Under the pieces are notes generated by a model that saw nothing but the letters and a program-made list of their open reading frames with translations, did not search any database and had not been told where the DNA came from. The position numbers and the translations under genes were made by a program. A stretch of 12,977 bases of DNA. It comes from Clostridiales bacterium. GTDB taxonomy: Bacteria; Bacillota; Clostridia; Lachnospirales; WQUN01. Positions 1 to 7,775 of the stretch are shown here, in pieces (position 1 is the stretch's first letter; every line of letters starts with the position of its first letter). The DNA is taken from contig JAISRJ010000124.1 of the NCBI GenBank assembly GCA_031273705.1, forward strand, positions 1 through 12,977, written 5' to 3'.

Positions 1-177
1 GTAAGCGGCGGTGAACACGGCAATTAGTATAAGAGTGGCAAAGTTCCAGGTACTGTAAATTTTGGCAAACTGGTATCGATTGATTCTCCGCCACTTATCC
101 GAGGAAGTTGTACTGTTAACGCGCCATGGCTGAGTAGTAACTATCCATGAACTTGAGGGCGGCAATTCTGCTTCCAT
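1..177 (-). CDS. N-terminal part of an unrecognised membrane protein
   Basis: An open frame starts at an ATG at 177-175 and runs off the window edge at position 1, giving 59 codons without a stop. I do not recognise the product. The first 40 or so residues are polar, with a basic patch (KWRR at about residues 28-31, then further Arg and Lys). A hydrophobic stretch then begins near residue 45 (WNFATLILIAVFTAAY) and looks like the start of a transmembrane segment. The frame begins 4 bases after the rarA stop, so it is probably cotranscribed with rarA and may be translationally coupled to it. The ribosome site is weak (GAAGAA about 8 bases upstream), and a TTG at codon 5 is an alternative start. 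All three plus-strand frames are closed early in this stretch. The reading is plausible but rests on a short fragment. Confidence 0.5.
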   Translation of the reverse strand, partial: MEAELPPSSSWIVTTQPWRVNSTTSSDKWRRINRYQFAKIYSTWNFATLILIAVFTAAY

Positions 178-181
178 TATA

Positions 182-1504
182 CTATTCTTCGCTATTAGTT
201 CTCCGCTCTCTTTTCCATTGATCGATGGACTCTAAGCGATCCTTTGCGCGTGCTTCGGAGCCTTGCGTAGTAGGGTGATAATACACGCGACTCGCGAGTT
301 TGTCCGGCAGACATTGCATATCCGTCAGCTTTTCATCGTAATCGTGGGCGTATTTATAGCTTTTGCCATAGTTTAAATCCTTCATTAATGTCGTCGGAGC
401 GTTTCGGATTACCAAGGGTACGGGTTCCGCCAATGTTTCCAAAGCGTCCGAGCTGGCGGCTTTATAAGCCATATACAGACTGTTTGATTTTGGGGCGAGG
501 GAACAGTAAACCACGGCATGGGTCAGATGTACGTTGCATTCGGGCATTCCCAGGAAATGACAGGCTTGGTATGCCGCCACACATACCTCTAATGCGCGGC
601 TATCCGCAATACCGATGTCCTCGCTGGCGAATCGCACAATTCGACGCGCGATATAAAGAGGATCTTCTCCGCCTTCTAACATTCGCGCCAGCCAATAAAT
701 CGCCGCTTGCGGATCGCTGTTTCGCATGGATTTATGCAGCGCGGAGATTATGTTATAGTGTTCTTCCCCGTGCTTGTCGTACAGAAGAAGTTTTCTGTTT
801 ACACATTGCGTGATAAGTTCTTCGGTTATGTGGTCGTTTATACTGTTATTCACAGCCATTTCAATCACGTTAAGCAGAGTCCGCGCGTCGCCGTTAGCAA
901 ATTCCGCCACAACGCGAAGTAATTTATCGTCCAAAAAATATTCTATACCAAAGCCAACTTCTAAAGCTCGGCTGCCGACAAACATTAAATCTTCTATGGA
1001 TAGTGGATTTAGCACAAACACCTTACATCTGGACAACAGCGCGGCGGTTACTTCAAAGCTGGGATTTTCTGTTGTTGCGCCAATAAGGGTGATGCTGCCC
1101 TTTTCTACATATGGTAAAAAGGCGTCTTGCTGCGCCTTATTGAATCGGTGGATCTCATCGACAAAAATGATAGTTCTGGTTCCGAGAGTTCGAGCGCGTT
1201 CGGCGGTGCCCATAACTTCTTTTATCTCTTTAATGCCGCTGGCGGCAGCGCTGAAATTAATAAATTCCGCATGAGTTTGATCGGCTATGATTCTAGCCAG
1301 TGTTGTTTTCCCGACGCCCGGCGGCCCCCAGAAGATCATGGAACATATCCGGTCCTGTTCTATAAGACTGCGCAGGATCTTCCCCTTGCCAAGTAAATGT
1401 TCTTGCCCAGCGTAATCCGATAGAGTCTGGGGTCGTAATCGATTGGCGAGAGGCATATCTAAATTATTATCATTTTCAAATAATGATACTTGTGGCGTTT
1501 CCAT
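182..1504 (-). CDS. rarA: Replication-associated recombination protein A (RarA/MgsA AAA+ ATPase)
   Basis: This is a cytosolic AAA+ ATPase of the RarA/MgsA/WRNIP1 family, related to clamp loaders and RuvB; family members act at stalled or collapsed replication forks. The 440-residue product has the usual family length. Seen directly: Walker A GPPGVGKT at residues 60-67, Walker B ending in VDE at about 115-117 followed by the family-typical IHRFNKAQQDAF, and a sensor-1 stretch IGATTENPSF at 141-150. The C-terminal half carries the helical and tetramerisation region (SMRNSDPQAAIYWLARMLEGG, shown here as SDPQAAIYWLARMLEGG). The ATG at 1504 is supported by AGGAG a few bases upstream. The gene has its own TATAAT promoter, and a short membrane-protein frame begins 4 bases after its stop. 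The family assignment is secure; the physiological role is taken from known homologues. Confidence 0.96.
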   Translation of the reverse strand: METPQVSLFENDNNLDMPLANRLRPQTLSDYAGQEHLLGKGKILRSLIEQDRICSMIFWGPPGVGKTTLARIIADQTHAEFINFSAAASGIKEIKEVMGTAERARTLGTRTIIFVDEIHRFNKAQQDAFLPYVEKGSITLIGATTENPSFEVTAALLSRCKVFVLNPLSIEDLMFVGSRALEVGFGIEYFLDDKLLRVVAEFANGDARTLLNVIEMAVNNSINDHITEELITQCVNRKLLLYDKHGEEHYNIISALHKSMRNSDPQAAIYWLARMLEGGEDPLYIARRIVRFASEDIGIADSRALEVCVAAYQACHFLGMPECNVHLTHAVVYCSLAPKSNSLYMAYKAASSDALETLAEPVPLVIRNAPTTLMKDLNYGKSYKYAHDYDEKLTDMQCLPDKLASRVYYHPTTQGSEARAKDRLESIDQWKRERRTNSEE

Positions 1505-1890
1505 TCTCTCTCCTATTAGCTGAATTTTTCATTATAAAAAATTCAACAGCGTCTTGAAAATTAAAAATTAAAGCTCATAGTTCCTCTATTGTTAGCATTT
1601 AGGTTAAATAATCAATTAAAATATATAAATAATCTTAAATATTTTAATAAATTATATTGTTTATAATAAAAATCGTTTACGCGACATTTACAATAAATGG
1701 ACATAACCCTATGCCAATGACATACGAGAATTTTTAGCGCAAGACAAAGAAGATGGCCGCGCCGCGTACCCACAAGGTACGCAAGTAGACGTCTGATGCA
1801 GTATTGTGCTAAAAAGACCGTATGGATGGCAAATGATTTCGCTCGCGGGTATAGTTATGGGATTTTGCATTTTGCCGCCTGGGAGGCGCG
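1505..1890. other. Intergenic gap between pncB and rarA, A+T-rich then G+C-richer
   Basis: This 386-base stretch has no gene I can support. The rarA-side half (about 1550-1700) is extremely A+T-rich and low in complexity. The pncB-side half (about 1740-1890) has coding-like composition. It includes a perfect 7-base hairpin (1764-1770 and 1776-1782, loop CACAA), the palindrome AGACGTCT at 1787-1794, and a short CGCCT/AGGCG stem just after the pncB stop (about 1875-1888). Neither hairpin is followed by a T run on the minus strand, so neither is a convincing intrinsic terminator for the operon. A short plus-strand frame ending in TGA at about 1795 reads protein-like for roughly 28 codons but has no start, and may be a remnant. 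Confidence 0.6.
1521..1557 (-). promoter_or_regulatory. Probable rarA promoter, with the -10 box inside an inverted repeat
   Basis: On the minus strand a perfect TATAAT occupies 1536-1531, about 27 bases upstream of the rarA ATG. A clear -35 is lacking; the best candidate is TTCAAG with a 16-base spacer. The -10 box lies in the 7-base loop of a perfect 9-base inverted repeat (arms 1521-1529 and 1537-1545). The predicted transcript start near 1524 would leave a leader of about 20 bases containing AGGAG. Confidence 0.5.
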
Positions 1891-3351
1891 TTATACGGAA
1901 TTCTTTCGCCTTACAGCCGAAATCATTTCTTGTTTCAAGTCATACAGCTTCTGCGACAAATCCACGAAAGCGATTTGAGGGTTTACCAGGCGCTTGTATT
2001 CATCCCAAAGCGAATTAAGTTCCGTTTCACGATACTCGCTAATTTGAGAAATGTGTGGTGGTGTATAAATTTGTTTTCCGTTAACAATTACAGGAATTAA
2101 TAATTCACGCGTCTTGAATGTGCCGGCCTCCAAAGTCAGCCGTTTCCAAGTGGCACGCGGATCAAAAATAGTCAAATCCTTTGATGGGTCAACAATTTCG
2201 TCCACTAAAGTAATTAAGTCCGCCTTAAACTTATTTGTCCGCACATCATACAAACGAATAATCTTTTTATCTCCGGGATTCGTAACTTTGTCAAGGTTTT
2301 CGGAAAGCTTTATCTTAGGTATCGAAACGCCGTCCGGATCGTACTCGCAGACCAATTTATAAACCCCGCCCAGCGAAGGGCAATCTCGCGAGGTTATAAG
2401 ATTCGTCCCAACGCCCCAAGTGTCTATCTTTGCGTCCTGAAGTTTTAATTGAGAAATCAAGTATTCATCCAAATCGCCGGAAGCCGTGATCAAAGCGTCT
2501 TTAAATCCGGCTTCGTCCAACATTAGCCGGGCGCGTTTAGACATATAAGCCAAATCTCCGCTGTCCAGGCGAATTCCATAACCCGCTGACAATTCTCCTT
2601 GTTCTTTCAGTTCGGAGAAAACCTTTATGGCGTTTGGTACTCCCGATCTTAGAGTGTCGTATGTATCCACCAGCAAAACACATCTATCCGGAAAGCAATT
2701 CGCGTATGCTCTAAACGCCGTCAGTTCTTCCTCAAAACTCATAACCCAACTATGGGCGTGCGTACCTCGTATCGGTATGTTAAATTTCTTCCCGGCCAAC
2801 ACATTACTGCTTGCGGCACAGCCCCCGACAACGGCGGCTCTTGCCCCATACAAACCCGCGTCCGGACCCTGCGCCCTGCGCTGTCCGAATTCCAATACCG
2901 CCGAGCCTTGGGCGGCGCTGCAAACCCGCGCCGCCTTTGTGGCAATCAAAGTCTGATGGTTAATTATAGTCAAAAGCGCCGTTTCCAATAATTGAGCTTG
3001 AAAAATAGGCGCTTTTATTTTAAGTAACGGTTCCTGCGGGAATACAACCGTGCCCTCCGGAACCGCGTAAACATCACCGGTAAATCTTAGGTTATTAAGA
3101 GTATTCAAAAACTCCACGTCGAATAAATTCAACTCGGTCAGATATTTAATATCCTCGCTGTCGAATCGCAGATTGTTAATATACTCCAATGCCCGTTCAA
3201 GACCAGCGGCTATCGCGAACCCATTGCCTGAAGGGTTTTCGCGATAGAATAAGTCAAAGACCGCAGTGTGATCCCCCATACCTTCTCGCAGAAAACCCTG
3301 CATCATAGTCAACTCGTATAAATCCGTAAGCAATGTAAGATTCTCGCTCAT
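1891..3351 (-). CDS. pncB: Nicotinate phosphoribosyltransferase
   Basis: This enzyme converts nicotinate, PRPP and ATP to nicotinate mononucleotide in the cytosol, the entry step of the Preiss-Handler NAD salvage pathway. The 486-residue product fits the longer Firmicutes type. Seen: the N-terminal LLTDLYELTMMQGF (residues 7-20), EFGQRRAQGPDAG (154-166), GTHAHSW at 196-202 holding the histidine phosphorylated in the catalytic cycle of the family, RLDSGDLAY at 261-269, and GVGTNL at 313-318. All are hallmarks of NAPRTase rather than NAMPT. The ATG overlaps the asd stop as ATGA (4 bases), with CGGAG just upstream, so translation is probably coupled to asd. It is the last gene of the hom-thrB-lysC-asd-pncB operon. 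Its location in an aspartate-family operon is unusual; identity is firm. Confidence 0.96.
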   Translation of the reverse strand: MSENLTLLTDLYELTMMQGFLREGMGDHTAVFDLFYRENPSGNGFAIAAGLERALEYINNLRFDSEDIKYLTELNLFDVEFLNTLNNLRFTGDVYAVPEGTVVFPQEPLLKIKAPIFQAQLLETALLTIINHQTLIATKAARVCSAAQGSAVLEFGQRRAQGPDAGLYGARAAVVGGCAASSNVLAGKKFNIPIRGTHAHSWVMSFEEELTAFRAYANCFPDRCVLLVDTYDTLRSGVPNAIKVFSELKEQGELSAGYGIRLDSGDLAYMSKRARLMLDEAGFKDALITASGDLDEYLISQLKLQDAKIDTWGVGTNLITSRDCPSLGGVYKLVCEYDPDGVSIPKIKLSENLDKVTNPGDKKIIRLYDVRTNKFKADLITLVDEIVDPSKDLTIFDPRATWKRLTLEAGTFKTRELLIPVIVNGKQIYTPPHISQISEYRETELNSLWDEYKRLVNPQIAFVDLSQKLYDLKQEMISAVRRKNSV

Positions 3352-4328
3352 AACAACTCCGCTATCTGTACGGCGTTTGAAGCCGCGCCTTTACGCGCGT
3401 TATCCGCAACTACCCAAAGGTTAAGCCCGTTTGGGATACTTTCATCTCGACGAACGCGCCCGACATATACCTCGTCCGTGCCCGCGGCGTCGATAGGGCA
3501 GGGGTAAACGTTCTGTTTTGGGTCGTCTGCCACTATTACGCCCGGCGCGCGAGAGAGTATATCCCGCACCTTATTCAATTCAAATGGATTCAAAAATTCT
3601 ATATTAATCGATTCACTGTGACCTACGTATACCGGCACCCGAACACAAGTAGCTGTAATTTTTATATTCGGGGCGTTCATAATCTTTCGCGTTTCGTTTA
3701 TCATTTTTTCTTCTTCTTTAGTGTATCCATTCTCTAAAAAAACATCTATATGCGGAATGCAGTTGCCGGCAATAATTTTGGGGAATTTAGTTGGCTCTTT
3801 GCCGTTTAAAGTATTTTCCAAATCGCAGACGCCGCTCATGCCCGCTCCGGATACCGCCTGATACGTCGAATATACGATTCGTTTTATTCCATATGCTTTA
3901 TGAAGAGGGTACAGGGCGACTACCGCCTGAATGGTAGAACAATTTGGATTGGCGATAATTCCCTTGTGCTTCTTTATCTCTTGAGGATTTACTTCGGGGA
4001 CTACCAACGGCACATTATCGTCCATGCGCCAAGCGGAGCTATTATCTATTACAACGCAGTTTTTAGCCGCCGCAAAAGGCGCGAATTTTTTAGATGTACC
4101 GCCGCCCGCCGAAAATAAAGCGATATCTATTCCCCTGTCAAAGGAATCTTCTTTTAATTCTTCCACAATATATTCTTTTCCCCTATACTCCAGTGCAGAG
4201 CCCGCGGAACGAGCCGAAGCGAATAAATACAACTGGCTTATAGGGAAATCACGTTCACTTAGTATCTTCAAAAAATTTCGGCCGACCATTCCGGTCGCGC
4301 CGACTATCGCGACTTTAACCGAGTTCAA
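3348..4328 (-). CDS. asd: Aspartate-semialdehyde dehydrogenase
   Basis: This enzyme reduces aspartyl-4-phosphate to aspartate 4-semialdehyde with NADPH, at the branch point to lysine/diaminopimelate and to threonine/methionine. The 326-residue product is of normal length for the Gram-positive type. Seen: the nucleotide-binding GATGMVG at residues 10-16, the catalytic cysteine in NPNCST (Cys130), TYQAVSGAG (155-163) with the family's active-site glutamine, and CVRVPVYVGHSE (228-239) with the substrate-binding arginine and the active-site histidine (His237). The start is TTG at 4328, with AGGGGG about 7 bases upstream. The gene begins 11 bases after the lysC stop and ends in a 4-base overlap with pncB, so it is an internal operon gene. 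No catalytic residue appears to be missing. Confidence 0.97.
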   Translation of the reverse strand: MNSVKVAIVGATGMVGRNFLKILSERDFPISQLYLFASARSAGSALEYRGKEYIVEELKEDSFDRGIDIALFSAGGGTSKKFAPFAAAKNCVVIDNSSAWRMDDNVPLVVPEVNPQEIKKHKGIIANPNCSTIQAVVALYPLHKAYGIKRIVYSTYQAVSGAGMSGVCDLENTLNGKEPTKFPKIIAGNCIPHIDVFLENGYTKEEEKMINETRKIMNAPNIKITATCVRVPVYVGHSESINIEFLNPFELNKVRDILSRAPGVIVADDPKQNVYPCPIDAAGTDEVYVGRVRRDESIPNGLNLWVVADNARKGAASNAVQIAELL

Positions 4329-4339
4329 TTGTTAGCCCC

Positions 4340-5554
4340 CTATCTGGCGGGTACGGCAAAGAATTTCTCATGCACATAATTTGCCGCCGCGTCAGTGTCT
4401 CTTTCATCTATAAGAACGGAAATCTTGATCTCAGAGGTTGAAATCATCATAATATTTATTCGCGCGCTGTATAAAGCCTCAAACAGCATGGAAGCCACAC
4501 CCGAATGTGTAGCCATACCCGCGCCGACAACGCTTATCTTGGCTATTTTATCGTCGTAGGTCACGTCCTCAAAACCCAGGTTATCTTGGTTGTTTTTCAA
4601 TAATTCCATTGCTTTAGGTAAATCACCTATATTGATGGTAAAGGAAATATCCTTTTTCTTATCCCGACCGATGGATTGCAGAATAATATCCACCAAAATC
4701 TTCTCTTTAGACAGCAGAGAAAAGATTTTGTACGCCATGCCGGGGACGTTCCTAATGCCCATTACCGAGATACTCGCCACGTCTTTATCTATCGCCAGCC
4801 CGCTAACATATGTGCTTTCCACTTTTACGTCCTCCTTTACCAAAGTGCCCTCCGCGTTTGACATGCTTGATCGAACCACAAGCTGAACACGATATTTCTT
4901 CGCCATTTCCACCGAGCGAGTCGCAAGCACCTTCGCGCCGAGCGAAGCCAAGTCTAACATCTCGTCGTAACTAATAACGTCTATCTTATGGGCGTTTTTT
5001 ACCACACGAGGATCGGCGGTATAAACCCCCTCCACATCCGTATAAATCTCGCATAAATCCGCTTGAAGCACAGCGGCAAGCGCGACGGCGGTCGTATCCG
5101 AGCCGCCCCTGCCCAAAGTCGTTATATCCCCAAATCGATTTACACCCTGAAAACCCGCCACAATTACAATATTGTTTCTCTCCAGCTCGTTATTTACGCG
5201 TTCGGTGTCTATGCTGCGGATCCTGGCCGACCCATAAGTGGAGGAAGTGTGAATGCCCACTTGCGGACCGGTAAACGACACACAGCTTAACCCCAAACCT
5301 TGCAGTGCCATTGATATAAGCGCGATGGATTGCTGTTCCCCCGTGGACAACAGCATATCCAACTCGCGTTTACTGGGATTCGGGTTAATCTCTCGTGCTT
5401 TTTCCAGCAACTTATCCGTAGTGTCCCCTTGGGCTGACAACACGACTACGATTTGATTGCCCTGCCTGTATGTCTCCGCAACGCGCTTCGCGACGTTTGT
5501 AATCTTGTTCGCGTCCGCTAGAGACGAGCCGCCGAATTTTTGCACAATCAGCAC
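4340..5554 (-). CDS. lysC: Aspartate kinase, monofunctional with two ACT domains
   Basis: Aspartate kinase phosphorylates aspartate with ATP, the committed step of the lysine, threonine and methionine pathways. From the chosen start the product has 404 residues. Seen: KFGGSS at 6-11, LSTGEQ at 69-74, the GRGGSDTTAVALA loop near 148-160, and YTDVEGVYTADPR at 171-183 in the kinase domain. Two ACT regulatory domains follow, at about 260-330 (ISVMGIRNVPGMAYKIF) and about 338-400 (ISVVGAGMATHSGVA). This matches the feedback-inhibited class, but which end product inhibits it cannot be read from sequence alone. The GTG at 5554 is preferred because AAGGGA lies 9 bases upstream; an in-frame TTG at 5563 practically touches that site. 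The gene lies 39 to 48 bases after thrB and 11 before asd. Confidence 0.96.
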   Translation of the reverse strand: MLIVQKFGGSSLADANKITNVAKRVAETYRQGNQIVVVLSAQGDTTDKLLEKAREINPNPSKRELDMLLSTGEQQSIALISMALQGLGLSCVSFTGPQVGIHTSSTYGSARIRSIDTERVNNELERNNIVIVAGFQGVNRFGDITTLGRGGSDTTAVALAAVLQADLCEIYTDVEGVYTADPRVVKNAHKIDVISYDEMLDLASLGAKVLATRSVEMAKKYRVQLVVRSSMSNAEGTLVKEDVKVESTYVSGLAIDKDVASISVMGIRNVPGMAYKIFSLLSKEKILVDIILQSIGRDKKKDISFTINIGDLPKAMELLKNNQDNLGFEDVTYDDKIAKISVVGAGMATHSGVASMLFEALYSARINIMMISTSEIKISVLIDERDTDAAANYVHEKFFAVPAR

Positions 5555-5602
5555 ATGAATCAATCCCTTCGAGAAGTATCAGATACACAAGCGCAGCACG
5601 CG

Positions 5603-6481
5603 CTATGAAGAACAGATTTCTAGCCTGGCTCCATTTTGGTCGGGTTTTAAAAATGACAAAATCCAATCGTCCGGGACAGGTATTCTGATTGTATTAGATG
5701 TTGTTACCGCAATGATCGTAGGCCCCGCGCCGGATAAAAAAACGCCCAACGCGCCGCTAGCGTATGCCGCGTCGAAAATTTCTTTAAAACCCGGTATTAG
5801 TTCTCTGCGGTACGGTTGGTGTATTCTATCGCCAAAAGCCGCCCTTAGCAATTCAAAGTCTCCACCGGTTAACGCCGCGGTTAATAATGCCGCGCGTGAG
5901 ATGTTATAAACGGCGTCTGCTCTGGTATAATGCGTTGGCAGAATCTTTCGAGCTTTTTCAGTAGAAAGATAAAAATTTGGAATGATAACCGCGAAGTGTA
6001 ATTCATTTAGCTTAGGCACATTTAGCCTGCTGTAATAGAGTTGACCGTGATGCATCGCGCCTACTGTTATACCGCCAAACAGCGCCGGGGCAGCGTTGTC
6101 GGGATGACCCTCTGTTTCAGCGGCTATTTTAAGCAGTTGTTCGCGGGACAGACGCTCTCCGGACAGTTCGTTTGCCGCCAGTAATCCAGATACTATACAA
6201 GCCGCGCTGCTGCCAAGCCCACGGGTCATAGGAATATGATCGTCTTGTATCATATGCAGCCCCGGCAGCTTTTTTCCTATTAGATTGAAAAAATCCTTAA
6301 TAGTAGCGTAAATTAAGTTGTTTGAATAAGTAGGGATTGTTTGATCTGACCAATTTTCTATCAACAGCCCGGACTCCTGCGTTTCGATCCTTAATGTGTT
6401 GTATAATTTAAACGCCATTCCCATGCAGTCAAATCCCGGTCCCATATTCGCAGAGGTAGCCGGCGTAGTAATCTTAATCAT
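5603..6481 (-). CDS. thrB: Homoserine kinase (GHMP family)
   Basis: Homoserine kinase phosphorylates L-homoserine to O-phospho-L-homoserine, the substrate of threonine synthase. The 292-residue product has the length and motif order of GHMP kinases: an N-terminal ANMGPGFDCMG (11-21), the ATP-binding PMTRGLGSSAA at 84-94, and a C-terminal GAGPTII motif near residue 250. The start ATG overlaps the hom stop as ATGA, which implies translational coupling. The gene ends 39 to 48 bases before lysC. A thrC gene, often next to thrB, is not found on either side or elsewhere in the window. The assignment to ThrB rather than another GHMP kinase rests on the motifs and the hom overlap and is firm. Confidence 0.95.
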   Translation of the reverse strand: MIKITTPATSANMGPGFDCMGMAFKLYNTLRIETQESGLLIENWSDQTIPTYSNNLIYATIKDFFNLIGKKLPGLHMIQDDHIPMTRGLGSSAACIVSGLLAANELSGERLSREQLLKIAAETEGHPDNAAPALFGGITVGAMHHGQLYYSRLNVPKLNELHFAVIIPNFYLSTEKARKILPTHYTRADAVYNISRAALLTAALTGGDFELLRAAFGDRIHQPYRRELIPGFKEIFDAAYASGALGVFLSGAGPTIIAVTTSNTIRIPVPDDWILSFLKPDQNGARLEICSS

Positions 6482-7704
6482 CTGTCCGCGAAAATACGCA
6501 GTGTATTTTCTATCGTCACCCCTTCTGAACGCAGATTGGTTAAAAGTGAAAGAAAATCACCGTGTTTTAACGGCAGTGTTACAAAAGACGTTTGATTTTC
6601 AATTCCCGGCTCAAAGAAATAAGAATCATCCAAAAGCCCGCGCGCGGCAGCGTGGATTTTTTCTTTGGTAGCCGTCGCGCGGACCATCCAGGAATAAATT
6701 GCGTCTGTCGGTTCTGCCATTTCGGCTTCATCGGCACCCCATTCCACTGTTTCCAGATTACCGGTTAGAATATCCGCTATATCGCCGACTATAGCCCCGG
6801 CGGTTGGGAGTTTTCCAGCCCCTTTGCCATAGAATGTATTATCGTCGCTCATAGAGGATGTGATGGTGATCGCGTTATAGACGTCGCCGACTTCCGCAAG
6901 TATCGAAGCTCCGCTTTGCACCAAAAACGGCGCGACAATCGCCTCTATTACGCCATCTTTTATATCGCCGCGCCCTATAAGTTTTATTACACTGCCATAT
7001 TTTGACGCGCAAATAAAATCCGCGTAAGTAAGCTGTGATATACCCTCGGTAGGAATTCGGGAGTAATTTACCTGTTTGTTAACACAGAGAGACAAAAGAA
7101 TCGCCAGCTTGCGGCTCGCGTCAAAACCCTCTATATCAGAGGACGGCTCGCGCTCCGCAAATCCTAATTCCTGTGCCTGCCTTAATGTATCCGCAAAGCT
7201 TAAACCCAAAGAATACATTTGAGTTAAAATATAATTCGTGGTTCCATTCAAGATACCGGTTATCTGTGAAACTTCCTCTGATAACAGAGTATGTTTTAAA
7301 GCGCGTATTATTGGAATTCCGCCGCCGACGCTGGCTTCAAACAAATAGCGCGAGTTGTTTTCGTTAGCTATGGACAGCAGCTCGGAGCCATGTACAGAAA
7401 CCAGTTCTTTATTTGAAGTAATAACATGTTTTCCGCTTGACAGAGCCTGTTTTGTGTATTCATAAGCGGGGTTAAGCCCGCCCATTGTTTCAACTACTAT
7501 TGTTATAGAATCGTCGTTAAGGATTTCGTCCGGCTCATGGGTTAAGAACGGTTCGACAATGTCGCCTGGAAAAGAACGCAGATCTAAAACTTTCTTTACA
7601 GATATATGCCGGCCCAACTTTTTTACCAATACATCGGAATCCCGCAGTAATTCAAAAACACCTGAGCCTACAACACCATAGCCCATTATGGCGGCGTTAC
7701 GCAT
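6478..7704 (-). CDS. hom: Homoserine dehydrogenase
   Basis: This enzyme reduces aspartate semialdehyde to homoserine with NAD(P)H, the first step committed to threonine and methionine. The product has 408 residues from the chosen start. Seen: the dinucleotide-binding GYGVVG at 8-13, SNKELVS with the catalytic-region lysine (Lys99), VGGGIPII at 126-133, and DASRK at 195-199 carrying the conserved catalytic Asp and Lys. The C-terminal 70 residues correspond to an ACT domain, but the usual PGVL-type turn is not recognisable. The ATG at 7704 is preferred because GGAGGG (7716-7711) sits 6 bases upstream; an in-frame ATG at 7710 directly abuts that site. This is the first gene of the hom-thrB-lysC-asd-pncB operon and overlaps thrB by 4 bases. 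Confidence 0.96.
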   Translation of the reverse strand: MRNAAIMGYGVVGSGVFELLRDSDVLVKKLGRHISVKKVLDLRSFPGDIVEPFLTHEPDEILNDDSITIVVETMGGLNPAYEYTKQALSSGKHVITSNKELVSVHGSELLSIANENNSRYLFEASVGGGIPIIRALKHTLLSEEVSQITGILNGTTNYILTQMYSLGLSFADTLRQAQELGFAEREPSSDIEGFDASRKLAILLSLCVNKQVNYSRIPTEGISQLTYADFICASKYGSVIKLIGRGDIKDGVIEAIVAPFLVQSGASILAEVGDVYNAITITSSMSDDNTFYGKGAGKLPTAGAIVGDIADILTGNLETVEWGADEAEMAEPTDAIYSWMVRATATKEKIHAAARGLLDDSYFFEPGIENQTSFVTLPLKHGDFLSLLTNLRSEGVTIENTLRIFADR

Positions 7705-7732
7705 TAACATCCCTCCAATAAAAGAATCGCGT

Positions 7733-7756
7733 TATACTCGCGGACTCGCGGGTATA
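7733..7756. repeat. Inverted repeat in the hom leader
   Basis: Two 10-base arms (7733-7742 and 7747-7756, each a CGCG end joined to a TATA end) flank a 4-base centre and match except at one position. The same stretch contains a tandem direct repeat of ACTCGCGG (7736-7743 and 7744-7751). It lies between the predicted hom transcript start and the hom ribosome site, so it could be an operator, an RNA hairpin in the leader (which would carry one C-A mismatch), or a dispersed intergenic repeat. The leader is too short for a T-box or lysine riboswitch, and I see no features of either. Confidence 0.5.
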
Positions 7757-7775
7757 GAAAAAACTTATGGAGAAA

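Noticed and set aside
774..1396. Plus-strand open frames opposite rarA
   Set aside because: They are antisense to a complete rarA with intact Walker motifs and show compositionally biased, motif-free translations.
1764..1782. Hairpin as an intrinsic terminator of the pncB operon
   Set aside because: The 7-base stem is perfect, but no T run follows on the minus strand.
1796..2018. Plus-strand open frames over the pncB 3' end and the adjacent gap (1796-1978 and 1806-2018)
   Set aside because: They run antisense into the well-supported pncB coding sequence, have no ribosome site and no recognisable domain.
2627..2991. Overlapping open frames on both strands inside pncB
   Set aside because: They cover the conserved pncB catalytic region in other frames, which explains the lack of stops by G+C-rich codons; no ribosome site.
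5412..5666. Minus-strand frame of 84 codons across the thrB/lysC junction
   Set aside because: It overlaps the ends of two solid genes in another frame, and its translation has no recognisable features.
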